The position numbers were made by a program, and so were the translations under genes. From positions 1 to 64,000 of the forward strand of contig CAZAQB010000001.1 of assembly GCA_964487155.1 (NCBI GenBank): DNA of 64,000 bases. The letters are read 5' to 3'. The notes beneath the pieces are model-generated. The model had not been told where the DNA came from, did no database searches, and saw only the letters and a program-made list of their open reading frames with translations. Source of the stretch: CAZAQB01 sp964487155 (GTDB lineage: Bacteria; Pseudomonadota; Gammaproteobacteria; Nitrococcales; Nitrococcaceae). Positions 7,678-17,015 of this stretch are shown one piece after another (within the stretch, counting starts at the first letter, position 1; each line of letters starts with the position of its first letter).

Positions 7678-8423
7678 CGGCGGGCTTCCCGCAGCAGGCG
7701 GACCATGGTGGTCACGGCCTCGTGCAGGCCGCAGAACACAGCCTGGGCCACGATGGCATGGCCGATGTTGAGTTCGGTGATCCCGGGCAGTGCCGCCACC
7801 GGCTGCACGTTGTGGTAGTGCAGGCCGTGACCCGCGTTGACCTGAAGACCCAGTGCCCGCCCCCGCTCCACCGCCGCCGCCAGGCGCTGCAGTTCGGCGG
7901 CCCGGGAGGCCGGGGCCCCGGCATCGGCATAGGCGCCCGTGTGCAGCTCCACCACCGGCGCGCCGGTCCGGGCGGCTGCTTCCAGCTGCGCCGCCTCCGG
8001 ATCGATGAACAGCGACACCCGCACACCGGCGTCGGCCAGACGGCGACAGGCTGTGGCGACCCGCCGCGGGTCGCCGGCCACGTCCAGCCCGCCCTCGGTG
8101 GTGAGTTCCTCCCGGCGCTCAGGTACCAGGCAGCAGTCTTCGGGGCGGTAGCGTTCGGCCAGGGCCAGCATGTCATCGGTGACCGCCAGCTCCAGGTTCA
8201 TCCGCACCTGCAACACCCGGCCGATGAGTTCCACGTCCCGCTCCTGGATATGGCGGCGATCCTCGCGCAGGTGGAGGGTGATGGCGTCCGCGCCGGCGTC
8301 CTGGGCGACCAGGGCCGCCTGCACCGGATCGGGGTAGCGCGTGCCCCGGGCCTGCCGCAGGCTGGCCACATGGTCGATGTTGACTCCCAGCAGGGCGGGC
8401 GGGTCCGGCAGGCCTGGGTTCAT
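7674..8423 (-). CDS. pdxJ: Pyridoxine 5'-phosphate synthase
   Basis: A 249-residue TIM-barrel enzyme that condenses 1-deoxyxylulose 5-phosphate with 3-amino-2-oxopropyl phosphate in the DXP-dependent vitamin B6 pathway. The N-terminal motif LGVNIDHVASLRQARGTRYP and the later DAITLHLREDRRHIQ contain the conserved His, Arg and Glu residues. It overlaps acpS and recO by four bases on each side. Length and context match E. coli PdxJ (243 residues). Confidence 0.96.
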   Translation of the reverse strand: MNPGLPDPPALLGVNIDHVASLRQARGTRYPDPVQAALVAQDAGADAITLHLREDRRHIQERDVELIGRVLQVRMNLELAVTDDMLALAERYRPEDCCLVPERREELTTEGGLDVAGDPRRVATACRRLADAGVRVSLFIDPEAAQLEAAARTGAPVVELHTGAYADAGAPASRAAELQRLAAAVERGRALGLQVNAGHGLHYHNVQPVAALPGITELNIGHAIVAQAVFCGLHEAVTTMVRLLREARR

Positions 8424-9178
8424 TGCGGTTCTCCTCGCGGGCCGGCGCCCGGCTGCGAGCGGAGCATGCCGGCATAGAGTTCACGGCTCTTCAGGGGCCG
8501 CTCGCCGAGATGGGGCTGCAGGGCCGCCCGAGTCAGGGCGCGCAGCTCGCCCCGGGCGGCAGCGGCGTCGGGGCAGCCGGCCGCCAGGGCAAGCAGGGCC
8601 CCGCCCCGCAGGCGCGGACCGGGCTCGGCTCCGCCCGTCGAGGGCTCCCACGGGACCGGGCCGTGCTCGGCCCGGTAGCAGTACCAGCCCGCCGGGTCCA
8701 GCGGCTGCCCTGAGGCATCCTGGAGCAGCTGCAGTCCGTAGCCCGCCGCCGCCAGCAGGTCGCGCTCGAAGACCCGCAGCACCACGGACTCGGTGACGCT
8801 GCCCTGCGCCAGAGCCCGCACCGCCTCGCGGTAACTGTCGAACAGCTCCGGATGGGGGTCGTCGCGGCGCAGCAGCCGCACCAGCACCTCGTTCAGGTAC
8901 AAGGCGCAGGCCAGCCGGCGGCCCACCGGCAGGGGCCACGGGCCCAGGGGCTCGGCGGCCCCCAGGGACGCCAGCTCGCCGCGGCCGTGCCACGCCAGGC
9001 CCAGTTCGCCGAACGCCCGCAGGGCACTGCCCCAGCGCGGCCGGCGGCCACGGGCGCCGCGGGCCACAGCGGCCAGACGGCCCTGCTCGCGGGTGAAGAG
9101 CTCCAGCAGCAGGCTGGTTTCCCGATAGGGCCGGGTGTGCAGCACGAAACCCGGTTCCAGCGGCTTGCCCACGCTCAC
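8420..9178 (-). CDS. recO: DNA repair protein RecO
   Basis: A 252-residue RecFOR-pathway protein that helps RecA displace SSB on gapped DNA. It shows the N-terminal OB-fold pattern (FVLHTRPYRETSLLLELFTRE, read in two parts) followed by the helical domain with YLNEVLVRLLRRDDPHPELF. The sequence is GC-rich and diverged in the C-terminal part, as RecO usually is. It lies 9 bases after era and overlaps pdxJ by four bases. Confidence 0.93.
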   Translation of the reverse strand: MSVGKPLEPGFVLHTRPYRETSLLLELFTREQGRLAAVARGARGRRPRWGSALRAFGELGLAWHGRGELASLGAAEPLGPWPLPVGRRLACALYLNEVLVRLLRRDDPHPELFDSYREAVRALAQGSVTESVVLRVFERDLLAAAGYGLQLLQDASGQPLDPAGWYCYRAEHGPVPWEPSTGGAEPGPRLRGGALLALAAGCPDAAAARGELRALTRAALQPHLGERPLKSRELYAGMLRSQPGAGPRGEPQ

Positions 9179-9187
9179 GGGCGGGGC

Positions 9188-10132
9188 TTAGGCGTCTTCG
9201 CCGTAGCCAAGCGAGCGCAGCGCGCGCTCGTCATCCGGCCAGCCGGAGCGCACCTTCACCCAGACTTCCATATGCACCCGGGCTCGCAGAACCGCTTCCA
9301 TCTCCCGGCGGGCCGCGCTGGCCAGGGCCTTGAGGCGACGCCCGCCGGCACCGATGACGATGGCCTTCTGGCCGTCCCGCTCCACCCAGACCACCAGCGA
9401 CAGGCGCAGCAGCCGCCCCTCCCGCTCGTAGCGCTCCACGCCCACCGCCGTGGCGTAGGGGAGTTCCTCCCCCAAAGTGGCCATCAGCTGTTCCCGGAAC
9501 AGCTCTGCGACCCGGAACCGCTCGCTGCGGTCGGTGGGGCGGTCAGTCTCGAACAGCGCCGGCGACTCCGGCAGCCGAGTTACCACTTCCGCCTCGAGGG
9601 CATCCACGTTGATGCCGCGAGTGGCGGACAGAGGCACCAGGGCGGCGAATTCACGACGGCCCGACAGGGATTCCAGCAACGGCAGCAACTGCTCCTTGTG
9701 GGGGAGGCGGTCCACCTTGTTGAGCGCCAGGAGCACCGGCACCGGGACGTCCGCCAGCCGTTCCAGGACAGCCTCGTCCTGCTCCGTCCAGTGCTGGGCG
9801 TCCACCACCAGCACCACGGTGTCCACGTCTTCCAGGGCGCCTTCCGCCGCCCGGTTCAGGGAGCGGTTCATCATGCTTCTGGCACCCTGGTGCAGGCCGG
9901 GGGTATCCACGTAGACCACCTGGGCGTCGGGCCGGTTGTGGATGCCCAGGATGCGGTGGCGCGTGGTGTGCGGCTTGCGGGTGACGATGCTGACCTTCTC
10001 GCCAACCAGGCGGTTGAGAAGCGTCGACTTGCCCACGTTCGGCCGCCCCACCAGCGCGGCCAGCCCGCAGCGATGGGGCGATTCGACAGGGGGTTCAGCC
10101 ATGGCCGCCGCCTCCGTTGGAGTGTGGGTCAC
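9188..10132 (-). CDS. era: GTPase Era
   Basis: A 314-residue GTPase needed for 16S rRNA maturation and 30S assembly. The G motifs GRPNVGKSTLLN, DTPG, and NKVD are in order in the first 170 residues, and a C-terminal KH domain includes VIGAGGRRLK. The annotated ATG overlaps the rnc end by 38 bases; an internal ATG at codon 11 (MAEPPVESPHRCG) would shorten the overlap and is also possible. Era follows rnc as in most proteobacteria. Confidence 0.95.
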   Translation of the reverse strand: MTHTPTEAAAMAEPPVESPHRCGLAALVGRPNVGKSTLLNRLVGEKVSIVTRKPHTTRHRILGIHNRPDAQVVYVDTPGLHQGARSMMNRSLNRAAEGALEDVDTVVLVVDAQHWTEQDEAVLERLADVPVPVLLALNKVDRLPHKEQLLPLLESLSGRREFAALVPLSATRGINVDALEAEVVTRLPESPALFETDRPTDRSERFRVAELFREQLMATLGEELPYATAVGVERYEREGRLLRLSLVVWVERDGQKAIVIGAGGRRLKALASAARREMEAVLRARVHMEVWVKVRSGWPDDERALRSLGYGEDA

Positions 10133-10793
10133 CGGCTACCCGCTCCAGCATCTGTTCCGCGGCGCGCTGCTCCGCCAGGCGCCGGCTGCGGCCCTCGCCC
10201 TCGGTGAGCGCGCCGGAATCCGGCACCTGGCACTGTACCCGGAAGCTGCGCCGGTGAGGCTCACCGGTCTGCTCGACCACGGTGTACGCCGGTAGCGGCC
10301 GGCCGATGCCCTGCAGCGCCTCCTGGAGCCGGGTCTTCGGATCCTTGAGCGCTTCCGAGTCCGGCAGCCGCCGCAGGCGCTCCCGGTAGAGTTCCAGCAC
10401 CACCTCCCGCGCTGTCTCGAATCCTGCGTCCAGGTAGACGGCCCCCAGCACCGCCTCCAGGGTATCCGCCAGGGTGGAGTCCCGGCGCTCGCCGCCGCTC
10501 TTCAACTCGCCGCCGCCGAGGCGCAGAGAGGCCCCAAGCCCCAGATCCCGGGCGCGCTCGGCCAGGCTGGGGCCGTTGACCAGGCTCGCCCGTAGGCGGC
10601 TCAGCTCCCCCTCCGGCGCCTCCGGGCGAAGATCGTAGAGTGCGGCCGCCATCACGAAGTTGAGGATGCCGTCTCCCAGGAACTCCAGCCGCTCGTTGTG
10701 AGCGCCCCCGGCGCTGCGGTGGGTCAGGGCCTGCTGCAGCAGTTCCGGAGACCGGAACCGGTGGCCCAGGCGTTGCTCCAGGCTGGGTTTCAC
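10095..10793 (-). CDS. rnc: Ribonuclease III
   Basis: A 232-residue double-strand-specific endoribonuclease that processes rRNA precursors. The signature ERLEFLGDGILNFVMA holds catalytic Glu and Asp residues, and the second catalytic pair is in DTLEAVLGAVYLDAG. A dsRNA-binding domain occupies about residues 155-225. It overlaps the DUF4845 gene upstream by four bases and era downstream. Confidence 0.96.
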   Translation of the reverse strand: MKPSLEQRLGHRFRSPELLQQALTHRSAGGAHNERLEFLGDGILNFVMAAALYDLRPEAPEGELSRLRASLVNGPSLAERARDLGLGASLRLGGGELKSGGERRDSTLADTLEAVLGAVYLDAGFETAREVVLELYRERLRRLPDSEALKDPKTRLQEALQGIGRPLPAYTVVEQTGEPHRRSFRVQCQVPDSGALTEGEGRSRRLAEQRAAEQMLERVAGDPHSNGGGGHG

Positions 10794-11161
10794 CGGCGCA
10801 GGGTGGCCTCTTCGCGGAACCGGGCCACGGCATCCAGGTTTCCGATCAGGTGCACCCGAGCCTCGTACTCCAGTAGCACCTGCATGCCGCCAGTGATTTC
10901 CTTGAATTGCAGGTCGCTGGCACTCACCCGCGTGACGTCGTTGATGTCCAGGCGGCGGCGCACGGTCTCGCGCACCTCACGCCGGTCCATGCTGCTGGTG
11001 CGGGACTCGGTCTCCAGCTGCTCCATGATGGACGCCACGGTGTAGGCATCCAGGTAAACCGGCACCAGGCGCATGCCGATGACGGCCACCAGGCCGACGG
11101 CCGCCAGGGTCAGCAGCCAGCCGATCAGCGTCAAACCTTTCTGTCGTGCAGGGCCATGCAT
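10790..11161 (-). CDS. DUF4845 membrane protein
   Basis: A 123-residue protein with one N-terminal transmembrane helix (about residues 10-32, LTLIGWLLTLAAVGLVAVIG) and a soluble domain predicted to face the periplasm. It belongs to the DUF4845 family, which in many gamma- and betaproteobacteria sits between lepB and rnc. The function is unknown; its position suggests a link to signal peptidase or to RNA processing. The ATG at 11161 gives the family's usual start, MHGPARQKGLTLI. It overlaps rnc by four bases. Confidence 0.85.
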   Translation of the reverse strand: MHGPARQKGLTLIGWLLTLAAVGLVAVIGMRLVPVYLDAYTVASIMEQLETESRTSSMDRREVRETVRRRLDINDVTRVSASDLQFKEITGGMQVLLEYEARVHLIGNLDAVARFREEATLRR

Positions 11162-11199
11162 GGCCAGTTCCTCCCCGGTACAGCCGAGCGACGGAGATG

Positions 11200-12009
11200 T
11201 CAGCGAATGCCGTCGCCGAGACGCTCCCAGTTGACGGTGGTGTGCTCGGCATTCCAGCTCATCCAGATCAGAAACGCCTTGCCCACCAGGTGATCCTCCG
11301 GCACGGCGCCCCAGAACCGGCTGTCGCTGCTCTGGTCCCGATTGTCGCCCATCACGAAGTAGGCGTCCTGGGGCACGGTGTAACTGAAGCCCCGGGCCGG
11401 GGCATCCGGGTGCCGCAGCATGTGGTGCTCCACGGTGCCCAGATCCTCCAGGGCCTCCAATGCCATCCCCGCGCCCGCCACCGGGTAGCGGCCGATGACC
11501 TCCTGGGGCATCAGTTCGCCGTTGATGTACAGCTCTTTGTCGACGTAGCGGATCTGGTCCCCGGGCAGGCCCACGACCCGCTTGATGTAGTCCTGGCTGG
11601 GATCCTTGGGGTAGCGGAACACAGCCACGTCGCCCCGCTCCGGACTGCCGATGGGTACAATCTCGGAATGCAGCACCGGCAGGCGCAGCCCGTAGGCGAA
11701 CTTGTTCACCAGGATGAAGTCGCCCACCAGCAGTGTCGGCAGCATCGAGCCGGAGGGAATGCGAAACGGCTCCACCAGAAACGAGCGAATCACCAGCACC
11801 GCCAGGATCACCGGAAACAGCGAACGTGCCAGGTCGATCCACCAGGGAATGCTGACCGGCCCGGGCACCGGGGCCGGGCCCTCGCCGACGGTCCCGGCCT
11901 CGCCGTCCCCGGTGGTCGCCGCAGCACGGCGGCGGGTCCGGTCCCAAAACCAGACCACGCCGGTGACCAGCGTCAGCAGCACCAGCAGAAGCTCGAAATC
12001 AAGGCTCAT
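11200..12009 (-). CDS. lepB: Signal peptidase I
   Basis: A 269-residue inner-membrane Ser/Lys protease that removes signal peptides of exported proteins. It has an N-terminal membrane helix, a charged cytoplasmic loop, a second helix (about 60-80), then the catalytic Ser in PSGSMLPTLL and the catalytic Lys in YIKRVVGLPGD. The later signature GDNRDQSSDSRFWG is also present. It lies 32 bases downstream of lepA, as usual. Confidence 0.96.
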   Translation of the reverse strand: MSLDFELLLVLLTLVTGVVWFWDRTRRRAAATTGDGEAGTVGEGPAPVPGPVSIPWWIDLARSLFPVILAVLVIRSFLVEPFRIPSGSMLPTLLVGDFILVNKFAYGLRLPVLHSEIVPIGSPERGDVAVFRYPKDPSQDYIKRVVGLPGDQIRYVDKELYINGELMPQEVIGRYPVAGAGMALEALEDLGTVEHHMLRHPDAPARGFSYTVPQDAYFVMGDNRDQSSDSRFWGAVPEDHLVGKAFLIWMSWNAEHTTVNWERLGDGIR

Positions 12010-12041
12010 TTACCGCTCCACCGCAGCAACCCGGCGCTGCA

Positions 12042-13838
12042 TCAATTGTTGCCATCCACCTGCAGGACGGCCAGGAAGGCCTCCTGGGGCACCTCCACCC
12101 GGCCGATCTGCTTCATCCGCTTCTTGCCGGCCTTCTGCTTCTCCAGCAGCTTGCGCTTGCGGCTGATGTCGCCGCCGTAGCACTTGGCGGTGACGTTCTT
12201 GCGCAGGGCTTTCACCGTGGAGCGGGCGATGATCTTGGAGCCGATGGCTGCCTGGATGGCCACTTCGAACATCTGCCGCGGGATCAACTCCTTGAGGCGC
12301 TCGGTCAGCTCCCGGCCGCGGCTCTGGGCATGGTCGGCATGAACGATCACGGCCAGCGGGTCCACCCGTTCACCGTTGATGAGCACGTCGAGCCGCACCA
12401 GGCGATCCGCCTGGAAGCGCCGGAACTCGTAGTCGAAGGAGGCGAACCCCCGGCTGGCCGACTTGAGCCGGTCAAAGAAGTCCAGCACGACCTCCGACAG
12501 CGGCATCTCGTATTCCAGCGAGATCTGGTTGCCCACGAACTGCAGCGCCTTCTGGCTGCCGCGCTTATCCTCGCAGAGCTTGATCACCGCCCCGAGGTGT
12601 TCCTGGGGCACCAGAATGCTGGCGTGGATGATGGGCTCACGGATCTCCTGGAGGGTGTTGCTGGGAGGCAGGCGGGCGGGATTGTCCACCTCCAGCACGG
12701 TCCCGTCGGCGGTCAACACTTCGTGAACCACGGTCGGCGCGGTGGTGATGAGATCCAGGTTGTATTCCCGCTCCAGGCGTTCCTGGACGATCTCCATGTG
12801 CAGCATGCCCAGGAAGCCGCAGCGGAAGCCGAAACCGAGGGCCTCCGAGACCTCCGGCTCGAAGTGCAGCGAGGCGTCGTTGAGGCGCAGCTTGCCCAGG
12901 GCGTCGCGCAGATCCTCGTAGTTCTCGGAGGTGACCGGGTAGAGACCGGCGAACACCCGGGGTTTGACGCGCTTGAAACCGGGCACCGGCGCTTCCGTGG
13001 GGTGGCGCGCCCGGGTCAGGGTATCGCCCACCGGGGCGCCGTCGATGTCCTTGATGCCTGCCACCACGTAGCCCACCCCGCCGGCGCCGAGGGTGGCCCG
13101 CGCTGTACGCTTGGGCGTGAACACGCCGACTTCGTCCACGTCGAATTCCCGCCCGGTGCTCATCACCCGGATACGCTCGCCCTTGCGCAGCTGCCCGTCG
13201 AACACCCGCACCAGGCAGATCACCCCCAGGTAGTTGTCGAACCAGGAATCGATGATCAGGGCCTTGAGCGCCGCCTCCGGGTTACCCTTCGGTGCCGGGA
13301 TGCGCTCGACGATGGCTTCCAGCAGCTCGTCCATGCCCTGGCCGGTCTTGGCGCTGATGCGCAGGGCGTCGTCGCCGGGCAGGCCGATGATCTCCTCGAT
13401 CTGCTGGATGACCCGGTCCGGCTCCGCTGAGGGCAGGTCGATCTTGTTCAGCACCGGAACAATCTCCAGGCCCTGCTCCACAGCCGTGTAGCAGTTGGCC
13501 ACGCTCTGGGCCTCCACGCCCTGGGCGGCGTCCACCACCAGCAGCGCGCCCTCGCAGGCGTACAGCGAACGGCTGACCTCGTAGGAGAAGTCCACGTGGC
13601 CCGGCGTGTCGATGATGTTGAATACATAACGCTGGCCGCTGGCAGCCTGATACTCCAGGCTCACGCTCTGCGCCTTGATGGTGATGCCGCGCTCGCGCTC
13701 CAGGTCCATGGAGTCCAGCACCTGCTCGGACATCTCCCTTTCGGTGAGGGCCCCGCAGCGCTCTATCAGCCGGTCCGCCAGGGTGGACTTGCCGTGGTCG
13801 ATGTGGGCGATGATCGAGAAGTTTCGAGTTCGGTCCAT
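12042..13838 (-). CDS. lepA: Elongation factor 4 (back-translocase LepA)
   Basis: A 598-residue translational GTPase. The G motifs AHIDHGKSTLADR, DTPGHVDF and NKIDLP are in the first 140 residues, followed by EF-G-like domains and the LepA-specific C-terminal domain with GGDISRKRKLLEKQK. The ATG at 13838 (MDRTRNFSIIAHIDHG) is preferred because LepA proteins normally begin four to six residues before the IRNFSIIAHIDHG block; a GTG at 13865 would add nine residues. The first gene of the lepA-lepB-DUF4845-rnc-era run. Confidence 0.95.
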   Translation of the reverse strand: MDRTRNFSIIAHIDHGKSTLADRLIERCGALTEREMSEQVLDSMDLERERGITIKAQSVSLEYQAASGQRYVFNIIDTPGHVDFSYEVSRSLYACEGALLVVDAAQGVEAQSVANCYTAVEQGLEIVPVLNKIDLPSAEPDRVIQQIEEIIGLPGDDALRISAKTGQGMDELLEAIVERIPAPKGNPEAALKALIIDSWFDNYLGVICLVRVFDGQLRKGERIRVMSTGREFDVDEVGVFTPKRTARATLGAGGVGYVVAGIKDIDGAPVGDTLTRARHPTEAPVPGFKRVKPRVFAGLYPVTSENYEDLRDALGKLRLNDASLHFEPEVSEALGFGFRCGFLGMLHMEIVQERLEREYNLDLITTAPTVVHEVLTADGTVLEVDNPARLPPSNTLQEIREPIIHASILVPQEHLGAVIKLCEDKRGSQKALQFVGNQISLEYEMPLSEVVLDFFDRLKSASRGFASFDYEFRRFQADRLVRLDVLINGERVDPLAVIVHADHAQSRGRELTERLKELIPRQMFEVAIQAAIGSKIIARSTVKALRKNVTAKCYGGDISRKRKLLEKQKAGKKRMKQIGRVEVPQEAFLAVLQVDGNN

Positions 13839-14092
13839 ATAGGGCTCGTGGAAGCCACGGGTCACGGTCCATCCGGGGTGCGCTGTGCCGATACACGCCG
13901 GCGCCGCCAGCGGCGACCGGAACCGGCCGGGGCGCGGCGCGGTTCCTGTTCCGGCGGTTCCCGGGCAGGAGGGCGGCTCACGCCTCCATCGGAGGTGGCG
14001 TTACGGCGGCACTGCAAGATACGGGTTTCCGTGACCCCGCTCAAATGCGGCGTCCGCAATTTGCGAGCGTGGGGTTGTCCGGGAGGCTGGAC

Positions 14093-15499
14093 TCAGGGCA
14101 CGTTGAGGGCGAGAAAACGAGGCCCGACTTCCCGTTGTACCAGCAGCGGCACGGTGCTGCCGGCATCCAGGGAGCGGGCCGCGGCAGCGAATTCGGCCAC
14201 CGAGTTCACCGGCTTACGGTCCAGCATGGTGATCACGTCCCCGGCGGAGAGCCCGGCACGCTCGGCCGGCCCCTCCTCCACCGATTTCACCACCACGCCG
14301 CCCTGGTCGGGTTCCAGTCCCAGCGCCTCCCGGTGCTCGTCGGTGAGCGGCTCGATCTGCAGGCCCAGTTCCGGGAACCGGTCCGGCGCCGGGGGCGGTG
14401 GGGTGACCGCGCCCAGCGGCTCGTCCGGCAGCCGGCCGAGCTCCACCCCCAGAGTGAGGGGATCGCCGTCCCGGATCACCCGTACCGGCACCTCGGCGCC
14501 CACCGGGGCACGTCCCACCATGGGAGGCAGCGCGCCAGATCGGGGCACATCGCGGCCATCGAAGCCGACGATGATGTCGCCCACCTGCAGGCCGGCGGCG
14601 GCGGCGGGGCTGTCCGGCAGCACCTGGGCCACCAGCGCCCCTTCCGGGCGGCTCATGCCGAAGCTGTCCGCAAGTTCCCGGGTGACGTCCTGGATCACCA
14701 CACCAATCCAGCCCCGGTCCACCCGGCCCCCAGTTCGAAGCTGGGCGGCCACGTCCATGGCGAGCTCGATGGGGATGGAAAACGACAGCCCCATGAAGCC
14801 GCCGGTACGGCTGTAGATGTGGGAGTTCACCCCCACCACCTCACCATCGAGATTGAACAGTGGCCCACCGGAATTGCCCGGATTGATGGCCACGTCGGTC
14901 TGGATGAAGGGCACGTAGTTCTCCGACGGCAGGTTGCGTCCCTTCGCACTGACGATGCCCGCGGTCACGGAGTGCTCGAAGCCGAACGGCGAGCCGATGG
15001 CCAGCACCCACTCCCCCACCTTGAGCTCGGTGGCACTGCCGATGCGCACCGCCGGCAGGTTCGTGGCGTCGATGCGCAGCAGGGCCAGGTCGCTGCGCTC
15101 GTCGGAACCGATGACCTCCGCCACGAACTGGCGCCGATCACTGAGCCGCACCACGATCTCGGAGGCGTCCTGGACCACATGGCGGTTGGTGAGGATGTAG
15201 CCATCCGCGGAGATGACGAAACCGGAGCCCAGGGACTCACCCCTGAAATCTCGCGGCGGACGGTCCCGGAAGCGCTCGAAGAAATCCGGGAAGGGGTGAT
15301 CCTCGGGCATATTGCGGCGCGCTGCCTCGGCGCCGCCCTCCTTGGTCGTGGCGATGTTCACCACCGCCGGGCTCTGCCGCTCCACCAGGCCGCTGAAATC
15401 CGGCAGGGAGCGGGCCATGGCGGGGACCGCCGCCAGCAACAGGGCCAGTACCCCGATGACCGCCGGCAATGTGCGTCTGGCCGAGACGTGTTGATGCAT
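14093..15499 (-). CDS. mucD: Periplasmic serine protease MucD (DegP/HtrA family)
   Basis: A 468-residue periplasmic protease/chaperone with a signal peptide (cleavage near AMA, residues 26-28). The trypsin-like domain shows the triad His in TNRHVV, Asp in RSDLALLRI and Ser in NPGNSGGPLF. Two PDZ domains follow (about 270-355 and 385-465). It degrades misfolded envelope proteins and limits sigma-E activation. It is the last gene of the rpoE-rseA-rseB-rseC-mucD operon, 38 bases after rseC, the same order as Pseudomonas algU-mucABCD. Confidence 0.94.
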   Translation of the reverse strand: MHQHVSARRTLPAVIGVLALLLAAVPAMARSLPDFSGLVERQSPAVVNIATTKEGGAEAARRNMPEDHPFPDFFERFRDRPPRDFRGESLGSGFVISADGYILTNRHVVQDASEIVVRLSDRRQFVAEVIGSDERSDLALLRIDATNLPAVRIGSATELKVGEWVLAIGSPFGFEHSVTAGIVSAKGRNLPSENYVPFIQTDVAINPGNSGGPLFNLDGEVVGVNSHIYSRTGGFMGLSFSIPIELAMDVAAQLRTGGRVDRGWIGVVIQDVTRELADSFGMSRPEGALVAQVLPDSPAAAAGLQVGDIIVGFDGRDVPRSGALPPMVGRAPVGAEVPVRVIRDGDPLTLGVELGRLPDEPLGAVTPPPPAPDRFPELGLQIEPLTDEHREALGLEPDQGGVVVKSVEEGPAERAGLSAGDVITMLDRKPVNSVAEFAAAARSLDAGSTVPLLVQREVGPRFLALNVP

Positions 15500-15537
15500 G
15501 CAAACCCCCTCGTCAGGTTGTGTAGCGCCGCTGCCGG

Positions 15538-15996
15538 TCAGCCTGGCAGCCGCTCGGCTGCCGGCGCCGCAAACGCCAGCATGGTGGGCTCGAAACGTGG
15601 ATCCGCCGCGCCGCGGCGCTGGCCCCGCGCCACCCAGAAAAGCCCCAGCGCCAGCCCCCCAAGGGCACCGAGCCCTCCCGCCAGGTCGCCATCGGCTCCC
15701 AGCGCACGCACACCGGCAGCACCCAGCAGCATCGTGGCCAGCGGCAGTCCGTAGGCCCGCAGGGCGCCGGCCAGCAGAGCGCCTTCGGCGAGGCCGACGA
15801 TGACCTCGTCACCCGGCACCGCCCCAAGCAGGTTGCGGGCCCGCAAGCGCAGGGGCCGCCGGCCCAGGGCCGAGCCCAGCAGGCGAGTGCCGCAGCCGCC
15901 GGCCGCGGAGCAGCCGCCGCAACCGCCGCCACTGCGCCGTTCCAGCCAGGCGTGGTCTGCGTCCACGCTCACCACTACCGCGCGTTCCTGGATCAT
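15538..15996 (-). CDS. rseC: RseC/MucC-family membrane protein
   Basis: A 152-residue inner-membrane protein. The N-terminal cytoplasmic part carries the Cys cluster CGGCSAAGGCG typical of the SoxR-reducing RseC family; two membrane helices follow (about 85-105 and 108-128). RseC is a modest positive regulator of sigma-E and takes part in reduction of SoxR in E. coli. The ATG at 15996 overlaps the rseB stop by four bases; the longer frame upstream is a shadow of rseB. Confidence 0.88.
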   Translation of the reverse strand: MIQERAVVVSVDADHAWLERRSGGGCGGCSAAGGCGTRLLGSALGRRPLRLRARNLLGAVPGDEVIVGLAEGALLAGALRAYGLPLATMLLGAAGVRALGADGDLAGGLGALGGLALGLFWVARGQRRGAADPRFEPTMLAFAAPAAERLPG

Positions 15997-17015
15997 GGCC
16001 TGCGCCGGTAGCGCACCGAGTCTGCCACCATCGCCACCGTCGCCGGAGGCACGGCGCCCACCACCACCACCTGGTGGCCGTCGACCACGCTGCCGTGGGC
16101 GTGCACGGCGCCGAGGCGGAAATCTCCCTGCAGCGGTGGTGCCTCCCCAAGGGGGTTCACGTAGACCGAGATGATGGCGAATCCGTCGCTCAGCATCTGA
16201 TGCTCGACGATCCCGTCGTGGGCGGCAATAGCGGCGCGCTGGAAGTCGGTCGCAACGAAGCCCTCGGGGAGGCGCTCGATCACCCAGGCGGGCTCCTGGG
16301 CCGGCTCTGCGACCCAATGCGGCGCACCTGCCGGCTGCCGGTACCAACGGTAGTCCCCCTCTGGCAGGTTCGGCTCCAGCCATTCATCAGGCACCGTCTC
16401 GCGCACCTCCAACTCGGTGAACATGATCTGTTCCACCGCCTGGCCCTGCCCGTCCAGCAGGTCGGAGCGCAACAGCAGGGAGGTCTCCTGGTCTACCCAG
16501 AGGCTGACGCCGTAGCGGAAGCGGTCCCGGGGGATGATCAGCAGCTGGCGGGCGTCCCGGCCGGCGATGCGGCCCCGCCCTCCCAGGCGTACCCGGTACA
16601 CCGGCTTGACCTCGAAACCGACGCTCGGCAGCACCCCGCTCAGCGGGTTGCGCAACTGGCGCCGGTCTACCAGCACCGAGCCGTCGTCGGGCAGGATACA
16701 GGTCACCCGCTGGTCGTCCCGGATGATTTCCCGGGCGGCACCGTTCAGCGAGTAAAGCCGCTCGCGACGGCCCTCGGGACCGCCCCGGTGGACGATGCCC
16801 ATGGCCTCCATGCGGTCGCCGTAGTGATAGATGAACGTCCCCCGGTAGGAGCGCTCCCGTACCGCGGCGGCCACCTGGTCAAGGAGCTGGTAGGCCTCGG
16901 GGCGGCCTGCTTCGGAGTCTGTCTCCGCCGCGGCGCGGCCACCACCACCAGCCAGCACCAGACCCAGCAGCGCCAGGCCACCCAGAATGCGTGCGCGACT
17001 ACTCCGAGCGCTCAT
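15993..17015 (-). CDS. rseB: Sigma-E regulatory protein RseB/MucB
   Basis: A 340-residue periplasmic protein with a signal peptide (residues 1-30, ending GRAAA). It has the MucB/RseB N-terminal LolA-like domain (EAYQLLDQVAAAVRERSYRG) and a C-terminal domain rich in beta structure. RseB binds RseA and protects it from DegS cleavage, and senses mislocalised lipoproteins and LPS. It overlaps rseA by 17 bases and rseC by four. Confidence 0.93.
   Translation of the reverse strand: MSARSSRARILGGLALLGLVLAGGGGRAAAETDSEAGRPEAYQLLDQVAAAVRERSYRGTFIYHYGDRMEAMGIVHRGGPEGRRERLYSLNGAAREIIRDDQRVTCILPDDGSVLVDRRQLRNPLSGVLPSVGFEVKPVYRVRLGGRGRIAGRDARQLLIIPRDRFRYGVSLWVDQETSLLLRSDLLDGQGQAVEQIMFTELEVRETVPDEWLEPNLPEGDYRWYRQPAGAPHWVAEPAQEPAWVIERLPEGFVATDFQRAAIAAHDGIVEHQMLSDGFAIISVYVNPLGEAPPLQGDFRLGAVHAHGSVVDGHQVVVVGAVPPATVAMVADSVRYRRRP

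Noticed and set aside
12042..13865. GTG at 13865 as the lepA start
   Set aside because: LepA proteins begin just before the RNFSIIAHIDHG block, which fits the ATG at 13838.
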